Assembly (NCBI RefSeq): GCF_900176375.1
Contig: NZ_FWYF01000001.1
Location: forward strand, 1,622,449-1,686,448
DNA: 64,000 bases
From: Reichenbachiella faecimaris
Lineage (GTDB): Bacteria; Bacteroidota; Bacteroidia; Cytophagales; Cyclobacteriaceae
Direction of reading: 5' to 3'
Below are positions 25,808 to 34,487 of this stretch, one piece after another. The notes under the pieces were generated by a model that did not search any database, was not told the DNA's origin, and worked only from the letters and a program-made list of their open reading frames with translations. The translations under genes and the position numbers were made by a program. The first letter of the stretch is position 1. Each line of letters opens with the position of its first letter.

Positions 25808-26986
25808 TCAAAAACTATACTTAAATCTTCCAAAGATCATAGATCCGCCATTTCCGTATAGGGTCATAGGATCTCCTCTGAAAAGCTGAGCAGCCACCAG
25901 AAAATCGAAATTCTCCACCACTGACCAACTGACATTAGGCCCTATGAACCAAGAACCATCCTTAGGGTTGAGCATGGTGGCCAGAGCTGTATTTAGAATG
26001 GGGGAAAGCGCTCCTGAAACCTGAAAAAATAAATTGTGCATAGCTGGACTCAATGTCTGCACACTCAAACTTCTATCTAGATAAAACGCTGAATAGTTCC
26101 CAGATTCGACGTTTAGTCCTCTTGAATTATACAAATAAGCAGTCTGAAAATATATACCATTATTGAAGGTGTAGTCCACTTCAATGGTTCCGACCAATTG
26201 CGTTTCTCCGCTTTCATCATCTTCTGGGATAAAATAAGTCCCCTCTCCTTTAAATCCAGCTCCCTTGATATCTCCAGCCCATCCTCCACCAAGCACAAAG
26301 AATGCTCTCTGGTATCCTGCCATCAATTGAACGTCATACGTGTTCTTGTTCAATTTATATTTCGCCGCAAAGGTGCTCCCAACCAGACTGTCTGCCAACT
26401 CATATACCATGCTCAGGGATGAGGTAGCACTGGTATAATAGTTGATCTGAACGGCATCAGTGCCAGGTCGTTCTTCGTAATCAAAATCAAAAAAGGAATA
26501 GGAATTAAAAATGTCATTCGGATTCCAAATCAATGCCGTTCCCCAATTGACACGTTGACGACCCAAAATCACCTCTAAGTTGTTCCTTTGATAGGTTAGA
26601 TTCATTCGATCAAAAATAGAGTGCAGTACAGTATTGGTGTCATTAATCCATAAAATACTGAAGTCAAAAAAACCTGGGTCATCACCCAATGAGCTATATA
26701 CAAACGGTAAATCCCGTACCAACTCTCCCCAGAAAAACCTATTTCTCATAGAGGTCTTGAATGTAAAGTTGTCCTTTATATACCATGCATAGTTCAGCCT
26801 ATTGTGAAGGAAATTATCTGTGATCATTGTGCTATCTCCAGATGGGATGATTACCGTATGCATATATTTTATATATCCATCAAGCGTCTTGTTCTCAGCT
26901 TGGCTCAAAACCTTCGGGCTTGACCATAACACCATAGCCAAAGCAAGGAAGAAAAATTTATTTGGTCTCATTAGCAATCTGGCCAT
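25808..26986 (-). CDS. Outer-membrane beta-barrel protein of the LolA-like/ABC cassette (DUF1302-like features)
   Basis: A 392-residue protein with a signal peptide (FFFLALAMVLWSSPKVLSQ; the start could be the Met at 26971 instead). Alternating aromatic strands and a C-terminal Phe (FGRFKYSF) mark an outer-membrane barrel. The segment LGRQRVNWGTALIWNPNDIF followed by EERPGTDAVQINYY resembles the GRQ-WG...P-D and RPG-DA motifs of DUF1302/alginate-export-like barrels. It overlaps the end of the ATPase gene by 29 bp and is the last gene of the five-gene operon, which suggests it is the outer-membrane endpoint of that transporter. Confidence 0.8.
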   Translation of the reverse strand: MARLLMRPNKFFFLALAMVLWSSPKVLSQAENKTLDGYIKYMHTVIIPSGDSTMITDNFLHNRLNYAWYIKDNFTFKTSMRNRFFWGELVRDLPFVYSSLGDDPGFFDFSILWINDTNTVLHSIFDRMNLTYQRNNLEVILGRQRVNWGTALIWNPNDIFNSYSFFDFDYEERPGTDAVQINYYTSATSSLSMVYELADSLVGSTFAAKYKLNKNTYDVQLMAGYQRAFFVLGGGWAGDIKGAGFKGEGTYFIPEDDESGETQLVGTIEVDYTFNNGIYFQTAYLYNSRGLNVESGNYSAFYLDRSLSVQTLSPAMHNLFFQVSGALSPILNTALATMLNPKDGSWFIGPNVSWSVVENFDFLVAAQLFRGDPMTLYGNGGSMIFGRFKYSF

Positions 26987-27638
26987 CTTCTAGTTTGATT
27001 AGCCGCTTGGCTCTTTGCATCACGCGATCATCATGTGTAGAAAAAATAAAGGTCGTTTCTTCCTTTTCATTCATTTTCAGCATCAAGTCCAGCAGATTGG
27101 CGGTAGCCTTACTATCCAAATTTGCCGTAGGCTCATCTGCCAAAATAAACTTTGGCCTAGAAGCCAAAGCTCTGGCCACTGCTACCCGTTGCTGCTGCCC
27201 TCCTGACAGCTGATTGGGTCGCTGGTGTGCCTTATCCGCGATCTCCATAGCTTCTAAAAGCTCCATGACACGTTCTTCAATACTCTTTAGTGGAAATTGC
27301 TGAAGTTCCATGATGAAAGCCACATTTTCATAAGCACTCATAACAGGGATCAGATTGTAGGCCTGAAATACAAACCCAATATTGTGTAATCTAAAATCAG
27401 TGAGCTCAGTACTATTGAGTTGAGAAATGTCCTGTCCGTCCACATGGACAGCACCTTTTGTAGGTGTTTCTAATCCACCAAGCAAATTCAGGTAGGTAGT
27501 TTTGCCACACCCTGAAGGCCCTACAATAGCTGAAAACTCCCCTTTTTCAAAAGCAAGTGAAATACCATTTACGGCATGAACTGGTACCGTATCTGGGTTA
27601 TATACTTTGGTCACGTTTGTCGTCTGTATTATGCTCAT
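26958..27638 (-). CDS. ABC transporter ATPase, MacB/LolD type
   Basis: A 226-residue ATPase with Walker A GPSGCGKTTYLNLLGG, Q-loop GFVFQAYNLIPVMSA, signature LSGGQQQRVAVARAL, Walker B FILADEPTANLD and the switch His in STHD. This is the type VII (MacB/LolD/FtsE) ABC group, whose members use mechanotransmission rather than transmembrane channels. It begins 2 bp after the second permease stop and overlaps the barrel gene, so it is within one operon and pairs with the two FtsX-type permeases. Confidence 0.95.
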   Translation of the reverse strand: MSIIQTTNVTKVYNPDTVPVHAVNGISLAFEKGEFSAIVGPSGCGKTTYLNLLGGLETPTKGAVHVDGQDISQLNSTELTDFRLHNIGFVFQAYNLIPVMSAYENVAFIMELQQFPLKSIEERVMELLEAMEIADKAHQRPNQLSGGQQQRVAVARALASRPKFILADEPTANLDSKATANLLDLMLKMNEKEETTFIFSTHDDRVMQRAKRLIKLEDGQIANETK

Positions 27639-27640
27639 GA

Positions 27641-28855
27641 TTAGTCTCTTATTGCTAATGCTGGGTTTAACTTAAATGCTCGAATGACTGGAAAAATAGA
27701 AGAAAAAACAGCTGTAAATACCACCATCACTGTGATGATCACATAAAAACTGTAATCCAATGAAGGGTAAACTTCTGCTGACATACCGAACTGTTCCATC
27801 CCTTCCTTGAAACTCTCGAAGTGAATACCCACTCGCCCGAAATACTCGATAGACACCAACGCAAGTAGATTGCCTACCACACCCCCCACTAAACACAGAA
27901 AGATGGTTTCTAAGGTGATCATCTGTGCAATCTTTTTCTTTCTCATGCCCAATGACCTAAGCATGCCTATTTCTTTGGTGCGTTCTAATATCACCATCAG
28001 CATGGTATTGATAATTCCAAAAATCAATGCAATCAGCACAATACCTACCAAGATATAATTGAACATCTTCATCAAAGAACCACTCATGCTCAAAGTGGGA
28101 TTGATCTCTTTCCAGTCTTCTGCTTTGTAGTCCGTAAAAGTATGCTGGAGCACTGAAACGGTACTTTCCAGCACATCAGGGTTAGCTACTCGAATGGCTA
28201 TTTCATGAACCTGACCATCATCCAATTTTAGAATTTTTTGCAGATCCGTTCTTCTTACAAATACATTTCTGTCGTCGAACATGGTGTTGTTGGTATCAAA
28301 AATGCCATTGACTTTAAAATTTTCATAAGCCATGTTGCCACTTTTGTCTGCGAGTGTGAAAATTATTTTTGACTTCAATCTGACCTTCAACTTCTCCGCC
28401 AATCTTTCGGAAACAATAATGGGTTTAAACTTAGATTCTGATTCCAAATATTGACCTTCAATCATTTCGTTAAATATGCCAGTCACTTTCATTTCCCTAA
28501 TAGGGTCGATGCCATATAGGCTTACCTGAGTGCTATTATTGGCCGTCATGGCCATGGCGTCAGTTTTAATTCTAGCCGTATAGGAGCGGATATTGGTGTT
28601 GTTTTTTAATACAGCTGTCAACTCATTCTCGTCCATGGTTAGCTGTAGCTCTTCCATGATGAGATACTGGGCATGGTGCACTTGAATGTCTGAAATTTGA
28701 TTTTCAATGCTGCTTTTGATCCATTTATCGACCATACCATTGGACATGCTGGCCATAAACAATGCGCCAAACAGCCCCATGCTGAGCGCGAGAATCACAG
28801 CAAAACTCCGTGTCTTGTTTCTCCATACATTGCGCCAAGCGAGAGATATAATCAT
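27641..28855 (-). CDS. ABC permease, FtsX/MacB/LolC-E type (second)
   Basis: A 404-residue permease with the four-helix MacB layout: TM1 near 16-36 after LAWRNVWRNKTRSFAVILAL, a periplasmic domain of about 230 residues, then three helices near 270-295 (YILVGIVLIALIFGIINTML), 320-345 and 365-390. The coupling helix MVILERTKEIGMLRSLGMRKKKI is well preserved. The periplasmic domain includes VSLYGIDPIREMKVTGIF, typical of MacB_PCD. It starts inside the last codons of the other permease gene (4-bp overlap), so the two are coupled and probably form a heterodimer like LolC-LolE. Confidence 0.93.
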   Translation of the reverse strand: MIISLAWRNVWRNKTRSFAVILALSMGLFGALFMASMSNGMVDKWIKSSIENQISDIQVHHAQYLIMEELQLTMDENELTAVLKNNTNIRSYTARIKTDAMAMTANNSTQVSLYGIDPIREMKVTGIFNEMIEGQYLESESKFKPIIVSERLAEKLKVRLKSKIIFTLADKSGNMAYENFKVNGIFDTNNTMFDDRNVFVRRTDLQKILKLDDGQVHEIAIRVANPDVLESTVSVLQHTFTDYKAEDWKEINPTLSMSGSLMKMFNYILVGIVLIALIFGIINTMLMVILERTKEIGMLRSLGMRKKKIAQMITLETIFLCLVGGVVGNLLALVSIEYFGRVGIHFESFKEGMEQFGMSAEVYPSLDYSFYVIITVMVVFTAVFSSIFPVIRAFKLNPALAIRD

Positions 28856-30081
28856 TGCCTTCCTCTTATGATGTCTACAATATTAAATTTCAAAATATTG
28901 TTGAGCGGAATGATCGAGGCGACGATGCTGACTCCAAGAACAATCGCAAACTGCAACAACATATAATCTGGCTTGATGGAAATTTGTAGTATAGGCTCCA
29001 TATTCATCTGCCTGTACATTTCTGCACTTTCTTCAGGCACTGGTATCGGATTGAGATAATAGAAATAGACCACAGGGAAGCTAATCATCAATCCTGCCAA
29101 CGCACCTAACCCTGCAATCATGATGGATTCTAGTATGACTTGCGTCAAAAGCTTAGTTCGTCTCATGCCTATAGCAATCATGATGGAAAACTCCTTCTTC
29201 CGCTCCATCGTCATCATGAGTATGGTTCCAAAAAGCCCAAAGCCTATCACCATGTACAAAATACTGATCATGATCTTTCCAAAAAAGTTATCCGACTCTA
29301 TTCCAGAAAGAATCTCCCGATTCATGGATCGCCAACCACGAGCTTCTAATAATGTGGTATCCATTTTTGACTCATAGTAAGTTTGAATGTCAGTAGTTTC
29401 AGCATTGTCCTTAAGTACTAGATTCACATTGGTTAATCTACCCTCCATGAAAAACAAATATTGCGCTGTGGCCAAAGGCAAAAAAATCATGCGTTTGTTG
29501 AACTCGGCCATGGGATGATCAAAAATGCCTTTGATTGGGTATTTAGCTGCTGCCGTTACCCCCATATAACCTTGCCCTAGAAGCACCAGGGTATCTCCCA
29601 CGCTCATTCTCAAAAACTGAGACAGCTCTTTGCCAATCAATACCGCCTGATCCTCGTCATTCAGGTATTCACCAGCTATAATTTTATCCGCCAATCCTAT
29701 TTGTTTATCCTGCACCTCAGGGTCAACTCCCTGTACCAGCACACCAAGTGTATGTGGCCCAGAGGAGACTAAAACCCCACTCATCAATTGTGGCACCCAA
29801 AAATCAATTCTACTGTCTGCATTGAGTGTGGCTTCCAATCCTGAAGAAAATTCCATGCTATTGAGCAATGTTTTATCGTCCCAATAGAGTTTGTCCATGA
29901 GTGCCACATGCCCTGTGGTGGATTTGATAGCATCATCTAGCATTTTGTCATACGTGCCCAGTTGTAACCCACGCATCATCGTGGCCACCACAACTGCAAA
30001 TGTGACAGAAGCTAATGTGATGAAGGTTCTCTTCTTATTACGCCAGAGGTTGCGCCAAGCCAATGTGATTTTTCGTCTCAT
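28852..30081 (-). CDS. ABC permease, FtsX/MacB/LolC-E type (first)
   Basis: A 409-residue permease related to its neighbour: LAWRNLWRNKKRTFITLASV, TM1 near 18-38, a periplasmic domain with VLVQGVDPEVQDKQIGL, then helices near 275-300, 325-350 and 375-395. The coupling segment reads MTMERKKEFSIMIAIGMRRTKL. It overlaps the LolA-like gene by 4 bp upstream and the second permease by 4 bp downstream. A LolC/E-like role in extracting a lipid or lipoprotein from the outer leaflet of the inner membrane fits the neighbouring LolA-like protein; the cargo is not known. Confidence 0.93.
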   Translation of the reverse strand: MRRKITLAWRNLWRNKKRTFITLASVTFAVVVATMMRGLQLGTYDKMLDDAIKSTTGHVALMDKLYWDDKTLLNSMEFSSGLEATLNADSRIDFWVPQLMSGVLVSSGPHTLGVLVQGVDPEVQDKQIGLADKIIAGEYLNDEDQAVLIGKELSQFLRMSVGDTLVLLGQGYMGVTAAAKYPIKGIFDHPMAEFNKRMIFLPLATAQYLFFMEGRLTNVNLVLKDNAETTDIQTYYESKMDTTLLEARGWRSMNREILSGIESDNFFGKIMISILYMVIGFGLFGTILMMTMERKKEFSIMIAIGMRRTKLLTQVILESIMIAGLGALAGLMISFPVVYFYYLNPIPVPEESAEMYRQMNMEPILQISIKPDYMLLQFAIVLGVSIVASIIPLNNILKFNIVDIIRGRQ

Positions 30082-30824
30082 CGAACCCGTTTCATGTTTT
30101 GCTGAGAAAAGAAGTCCTCTTGTAAATCAGTACTGAATTTCAAATTCTTATTGATCATGATGGTCTGATTGCCAGGCTTATTTATTGGAGTCATTATCAT
30201 TTTGGCTGGTAATTTACGATCATCAAATTGAGTGATCTCAGAAGCTTCCATGGTATTCACTAAATCAAAATCTTCGTCAAAATACTCTCCCTTCATCTGA
30301 TAATATCCATCTTTAGAAACCCACAGGTTAATTTTTCCCCAAATCACTGAAGAGTTGGGTTTGGGTATGAGCTCTATTTGATAGCAATCAATACCATCTA
30401 CTTTTTCCTGATTGATCAATTGGTGCGTATAGTCTTCTGCCAAACTGTTCATTTTTACCAGATCATCATTGGTGAAATCTGAGCCCATCCAATTTTGTCC
30501 CATCATAGATGGAGGCAATTTGATCATTCGGCTGATATTAGGTATCCAATTCCACATATCAGTTTGTCGCTTGAGAAAAACCTGACCCTTATCTCTGGCT
30601 GGACCAGTGATATAAATCATAAAGTATTCGTTGCTTAAACTCCAAGACTTCATGGTCATCGTTCGCGTATATCTTGGTCTCACAATGGTCATTTCCATCT
30701 CTCCCTGGCTACTTTTTCCATTGACTTGATCAAGGGATTTTTGTATGATTTCTTTTGGGGTCTGAGCCTGAATGGAAAGTGAGAAAAGGCAGATTAAGCT
30801 TAAGGTTTGGATAGACTTGATCAT
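30078..30824 (-). CDS. LolA-like outer membrane lipoprotein-sorting family protein (PF17131-like)
   Basis: A 248-residue periplasmic protein with a signal peptide (1-20, SLSIQAQ). The mature part has the LolA-like half-barrel pattern: EMEMTIVRPRYTRTMTMKSW, GPARDKGQVFLKRQTDMWNWIP and the hallmark MGSDFTNDDL, then DGIDCYQIELIPKP and LWVSKDGYYQMKGEYFDED. These are signatures of the PF17131 family, usually found beside RND or ABC exporters and a barrel. It is the first gene of the cassette. Chaperoning a hydrophobic cargo between the ABC pump and the outer membrane is the natural reading but is inference. Confidence 0.9.
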   Translation of the reverse strand: MIKSIQTLSLICLFSLSIQAQTPKEIIQKSLDQVNGKSSQGEMEMTIVRPRYTRTMTMKSWSLSNEYFMIYITGPARDKGQVFLKRQTDMWNWIPNISRMIKLPPSMMGQNWMGSDFTNDDLVKMNSLAEDYTHQLINQEKVDGIDCYQIELIPKPNSSVIWGKINLWVSKDGYYQMKGEYFDEDFDLVNTMEASEITQFDDRKLPAKMIMTPINKPGNQTIMINKNLKFSTDLQEDFFSQQNMKRVR

Positions 30825-31022
30825 AAAATGAATTTAAACCATTTTGTTCAATTGTATAGTCGTATGTAATGACAAAAGGTTCACTTTCTCATGGCCTTTT
30901 TGAGCAAATCGCAAACAAAAAACAACAGCACCCTATTTGATCAGGTATATTTGAATTCAATTACTATCTTACCCATTATTTTTCTATTGAAGAATAGGAG
31001 AAACCTCAACTAATCAATAAAC
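30825..31022. other. Divergent promoter region
   Basis: A 198-bp gap between the LolA-like operon (minus) and the Dabb lipoprotein gene (plus). It holds a plus-strand -7 box at 30946-30953. I find no exact minus-strand box for the operon. Confidence 0.5.
30946..30953 (+). promoter_or_regulatory. Candidate -7 box for the Dabb lipoprotein gene
   Basis: TATATTTG matches TAnnTTTG exactly, about 70 bp upstream of the ATG at 31023. No -33 TTG at standard spacing. Confidence 0.4.
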
Positions 31023-31436
31023 ATGAAAAATCTCGCTTTCTTAATCCTCATTGCTTGGTATTTTACTAGCTGCGAACCTACCAAAACCAAAGACATGATC
31101 AGTGGTCAGTTTGCCCACGTAGTCTTGATTTGGCTCAGTAATCCAGAAAGTGATGCGGACAAAAATAAAATTGAAGCTGGGTTGAATGAGTTGATAGAAA
31201 ATTCTGAATATATCCGCTCGGCACATTTAGGCGTGCCTGCACTCACTGCCCGCGATGTAGTGGACAACTCTTACAGCTATCACCTCATGGTGACCTTTGG
31301 ATCGAAAGAAGATCAGGATAAATATCAAGTAGAGCCAGCACACAGGAAGTTTTTATCGGATTGCAGCAGCCTCTGGTCAAAAATTTTGATCTACGACTCG
31401 ATGAATATTTTGCAAGAAGGAGAAAATCTGAAATAG
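31023..31436 (+). CDS. Dabb-domain (stress-responsive alpha/beta barrel) lipoprotein
   Basis: A 137-residue protein with lipobox YFTSC (Cys17). The mature domain starts FAHVVLIWLSNPES and continues with YIRSAHLGVPALTARDVVDNSYSYHLMVTFGSKED, matching the Dabb ferredoxin-like dimeric fold, then ends in PAHRKFLSDCSSLWSKILIYD. Dabb proteins range from small cyclases to stress proteins and are usually cytoplasmic; lipidated forms are common in Bacteroidota. No catalytic role can be assigned. It converges with the DUF4421 gene with 2 bp between the stops. Confidence 0.85.
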   Translation: MKNLAFLILIAWYFTSCEPTKTKDMISGQFAHVVLIWLSNPESDADKNKIEAGLNELIENSEYIRSAHLGVPALTARDVVDNSYSYHLMVTFGSKEDQDKYQVEPAHRKFLSDCSSLWSKILIYDSMNILQEGENLK

Positions 31437-31438
31437 GT

Positions 31439-32494
31439 TTACTTGCCTCTTTTAGGCAAAAAGAGTTTAGGAGGATTAAATCGTTTGCCAACAAAAAACT
31501 TTGCGTGACTTACACCTCGCTCTAAAAAGTCCTCAGTTTCGTCCCTTTCACCTGCATAAACCCCTGCGGCAGACATGCCAAAGAAAAACTTAGGTGCATT
31601 GTATCCGATAGCAATTCTTGTCGCTAGTCTTCCAGTAAACTTTGATTCCGTATCGCTCAAGAAGCCATTGATTGCAGGTGTTTTCTTTATTTCTGGGCCA
31701 AGGCCCAGTACCAAACTCAGGGAGACAAACACGCGATGTCCCAGCACCAGGTTATAACCATATCCACCAGCCAGCCCATATCTAATATATTCGCTACCTC
31801 TGAAGTCTTGAGATAAGTCGAACTCAGACTCGGCTTCAGGGATAATTAAAGTAGAATCAGCATCCATTCGGAAATAGCTGAAATAAGGGCCAACCAAGAA
31901 AGATCCAGCACTTTTCACTTGCCGCTCATTGTAAATAAATGCTGCGCGATAAGAAAATTTGGCATGATTCAATACATACAACAGACTGGCGCCATATCTA
32001 TAGGTTTTGATATCCGAACGAATAGGGTATGATCCTGATGCATTAAAACCTGAAATGTAATCTTCAGGATTGTACAAATAATACCCCTTGTACTTTTGGA
32101 TATTGATGTCCATGGCAAATTTGCGGGTATAAATACTCGGCCTAAAGTCAAACCTTTTGGTTTTACCGAATTTATCATCATCATTATTGACGCCACCAAA
32201 ATTAAAAGCCGCATCCAAACCAAACCACTTATATCCAATTCCCAAACCAATATTCAAACTTTCGTTCGGTCTATACTCTAGCTTTTTATCTGTTTCATGG
32301 TTCACATGTGCGATTTGATTGGTTTTGACAATTCCGAATATTTTTATGGATAGTCGATCTGAATAATCCACTATAAATTTTTCGTTGATAGGCCTTGTTT
32401 CTAAAAATTTATATCTTTTCTCTTGTCCCCAAGAATAAAGCGAAACGGTTATCAAAAAAGAAATGAAAGTAATTCGCCTCATAGGTTGCATCAA
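31439..32494 (-). CDS. DUF4421-family outer membrane beta-barrel protein
   Basis: A 351-residue protein with a signal peptide (about 1-23, ending LYSWGQ; an internal Met at residue 5 is an alternative start). The mature sequence fits DUF4421: FLETRPINEKFIVDYSDRLSIKIFG, LGIGYKWFGLDAAFNFGG, FDFRPSIYTRKFAMDINIQKYKGYY, GPYFSYFRMDAD. Aromatic and glycine alternation indicates a beta-barrel in the outer membrane. The function of the family is unknown. It is 51 bp downstream of the CoA-binding protein gene on the same strand and could be a distal part of that operon. Confidence 0.85.
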   Translation of the reverse strand: MMQPMRRITFISFLITVSLYSWGQEKRYKFLETRPINEKFIVDYSDRLSIKIFGIVKTNQIAHVNHETDKKLEYRPNESLNIGLGIGYKWFGLDAAFNFGGVNNDDDKFGKTKRFDFRPSIYTRKFAMDINIQKYKGYYLYNPEDYISGFNASGSYPIRSDIKTYRYGASLLYVLNHAKFSYRAAFIYNERQVKSAGSFLVGPYFSYFRMDADSTLIIPEAESEFDLSQDFRGSEYIRYGLAGGYGYNLVLGHRVFVSLSLVLGLGPEIKKTPAINGFLSDTESKFTGRLATRIAIGYNAPKFFFGMSAAGVYAGERDETEDFLERGVSHAKFFVGKRFNPPKLFLPKRGK

Positions 32495-32545
32495 GTCTTG
32501 ATTAGACCATAAAAATAAATGGACTTCCTAAGTTTTCCTAAACCG

Positions 32546-32923
32546 TCAATACTGGCCAGTTCCCAGCATGACCAAAGTACAGCCAAATACTGTTTCAATG
32601 CCCATGGCTTCAGCGGCCTTAGCCAGTTCCAGGTTTTCCGTGCCTGGATTGAAAATGATGCGCTTGGGATTCAGATTCAATATGTAATCATGCCATTCTG
32701 CCAGACGTACTGCACCAATATAGAGCGTGACTGTGTGAACCTCACTGATCGTGGGCTTGGACTTTAAATCCAGGAATGGCTCACCAAATAGTTCTCCTTT
32801 TTTGATGCTCACTAATTTGAAAGGTTGTTTATGGTTTTTTAATCGTTCGGCAGCCAAGTAGGCATATCTGGAAGGGTCTGCGGTAGCTCCCAATACTACA
32901 GTCAACTTTTTATCTTCAAACAT
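32546..32923 (-). CDS. CoA-binding domain protein (CoA_binding_2)
   Basis: A 125-residue single-domain Rossmann protein: KKLTVVLGATADPSRYAYLAAERLKN at the N-terminus, PTISEVHTVTLYIG in the middle, and PKRIIFNPGTENLELAKAAEAMGIE at the C-terminus. This is the YccU-type CoA-binding family, related to the N-terminal domain of succinyl-CoA synthetase. A CoA or acyl-CoA sensing role is likely; no catalytic residues are known. It overlaps the FAD dehydrogenase gene by 8 bp, so the two are coupled. Confidence 0.88.
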   Translation of the reverse strand: MFEDKKLTVVLGATADPSRYAYLAAERLKNHKQPFKLVSIKKGELFGEPFLDLKSKPTISEVHTVTLYIGAVRLAEWHDYILNLNPKRIIFNPGTENLELAKAAEAMGIETVFGCTLVMLGTGQY

Positions 32924-34478
32924 TAATGTATTGCTCTATCAGTTTTTCAGCACATTTTTCTCCATCTATTGCGGCCGACATGATTCCACCCGCATAGCCT
33001 GCGCCTTCTCCACATGGGAACAATCTTTTGAGCTGAATATGTTCCCAGGTATCTGATTTTCTCGGAATATGCACTGGTGATGATGTGCGGCTTTCTACTC
33101 CTACCACTACAGCTTCACTGGTCACGTAACCTTTAGATTTCTTTCCAAAGTCTTTGAAACCCATTTGCAAACGTTTATTGATTTCATCTGGCAAGACTTC
33201 AGAAAGTTTGGTGGGTACCAATCCTGGCTGGTAAGAGCAGTCAGGCAAATTCTGTGATAGTTGATTCCCAATAAAATCGCTCAGGCGCTGTGCAGGGGCT
33301 TTTTGTTGCCCTCCAGTCATTTCGCAAGCCTTCTTTTCAATGGCAGACTGAAAAGCCAGAGCAGCAAAATTGCCATGCTTTTGAAAATCTTTTAGGTCAC
33401 TGTTTTCAATAGCCACTACTATTCCTGAATTGGCGAACTTGGAATCTCGTCTGGATGGACTCATGCCATTGACTACTACTTCGCCTGGTGCTGTGGCAGA
33501 GGGGACGATAAATCCACCTGGACACATACAAAATGAAAATACACCTCGCTGCACATCATTCAATCTGGTTTGCGTGGTCAAAGCATAGGGTGCTGCAGGC
33601 AAATATTTCCCGCGATTGTCGCAGTGATATTGGATACTATCGATCAGTGATTGAGGATGCTCTACACGAACACCTAGGGCAAATGGCTTGGACTCAATGG
33701 TGATTTTTTTTGCTTCAAGCAATTCAAAAATATCTCTGGCCGAATGGCCAGTAGCCAGGATCACTCCTTCCCCTTCGTGCTTTTCTCCATTGGTCAGACT
33801 CACCCCTTTTAGCGCTCCATTTTTTATAATGAAATCAGTGACTTTACTGTTGAAATGAATCTCTCCTCCTCGTGAAACTATAGTTTCACGAATATCAGCA
33901 ATTACCTTGGGCAGTTTATTTGTGCCAATATGTGGATGGGTGTCTTTCAAGATATCCTCACTTGCGCCATGCACCACTAGCATTTCTAAAATTCGACGGA
34001 CATCTCCTCTTTTTTTGGAGCGAGTATAGAGCTTTCCATCAGAATAAGTGCCAGCTCCTCCCTCTCCAAAACAATAGTTAGAATCTGGATTAACGATATG
34101 CTCTTTATTGATTTTGGCTAAATCTCTTCTACGTTCTTGCACATCTTTTCCTCTTTCGAATAGAATAGGCTTAGCGCCAAGTTCCAAACATCTAAGTGCG
34201 GCAAAAAGTCCAGCAGGCCCAGTGCCTACAATTAAAACAACAGGTCGGCTAGAGACATTGATTTCCGGTTTTTGATAGGCTATCGACCAAGGATCTACCT
34301 GGTCATCATAAAGTCCTATTTCCACATCTACAGAAACCTTTTTTCCACGAGCATCAATAGATCTTTTTAGTAACTTCCAATATGCTCCCCCTTTGATTTT
34401 GGGAGAGATGAAAGCATCTAAATTTGATTCATCTAATGCGATTTCAGGTTTAAGTCTGTACTTGAGAATTTTGTTCAT
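32916..34478 (-). CDS. FAD-dependent dehydrogenase (COG2509-like)
   Basis: A 520-residue flavoprotein. An N-terminal domain of about 80 residues (YRLKPEIALDESNLDAFISPK) precedes the FAD site VLIVGTGPAGLFAALRCLELG and LFERG. The family-specific NYCFGEGGAGTYSDGKLYTR and the C-terminal PCGEGAGYAGGIMSAAIDG are present. The family is described as uncharacterised FAD-dependent dehydrogenases related to geranylgeranyl reductases. The substrate is unknown. It lies 9 bp after the MORN-repeat gene within an operon led by tryptophan 2,3-dioxygenase, but nothing else links it to tryptophan breakdown. Confidence 0.88.
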   Translation of the reverse strand: MNKILKYRLKPEIALDESNLDAFISPKIKGGAYWKLLKRSIDARGKKVSVDVEIGLYDDQVDPWSIAYQKPEINVSSRPVVLIVGTGPAGLFAALRCLELGAKPILFERGKDVQERRRDLAKINKEHIVNPDSNYCFGEGGAGTYSDGKLYTRSKKRGDVRRILEMLVVHGASEDILKDTHPHIGTNKLPKVIADIRETIVSRGGEIHFNSKVTDFIIKNGALKGVSLTNGEKHEGEGVILATGHSARDIFELLEAKKITIESKPFALGVRVEHPQSLIDSIQYHCDNRGKYLPAAPYALTTQTRLNDVQRGVFSFCMCPGGFIVPSATAPGEVVVNGMSPSRRDSKFANSGIVVAIENSDLKDFQKHGNFAALAFQSAIEKKACEMTGGQQKAPAQRLSDFIGNQLSQNLPDCSYQPGLVPTKLSEVLPDEINKRLQMGFKDFGKKSKGYVTSEAVVVGVESRTSSPVHIPRKSDTWEHIQLKRLFPCGEGAGYAGGIMSAAIDGEKCAEKLIEQYINV

Positions 34479-34487
34479 GAGTGGCTC

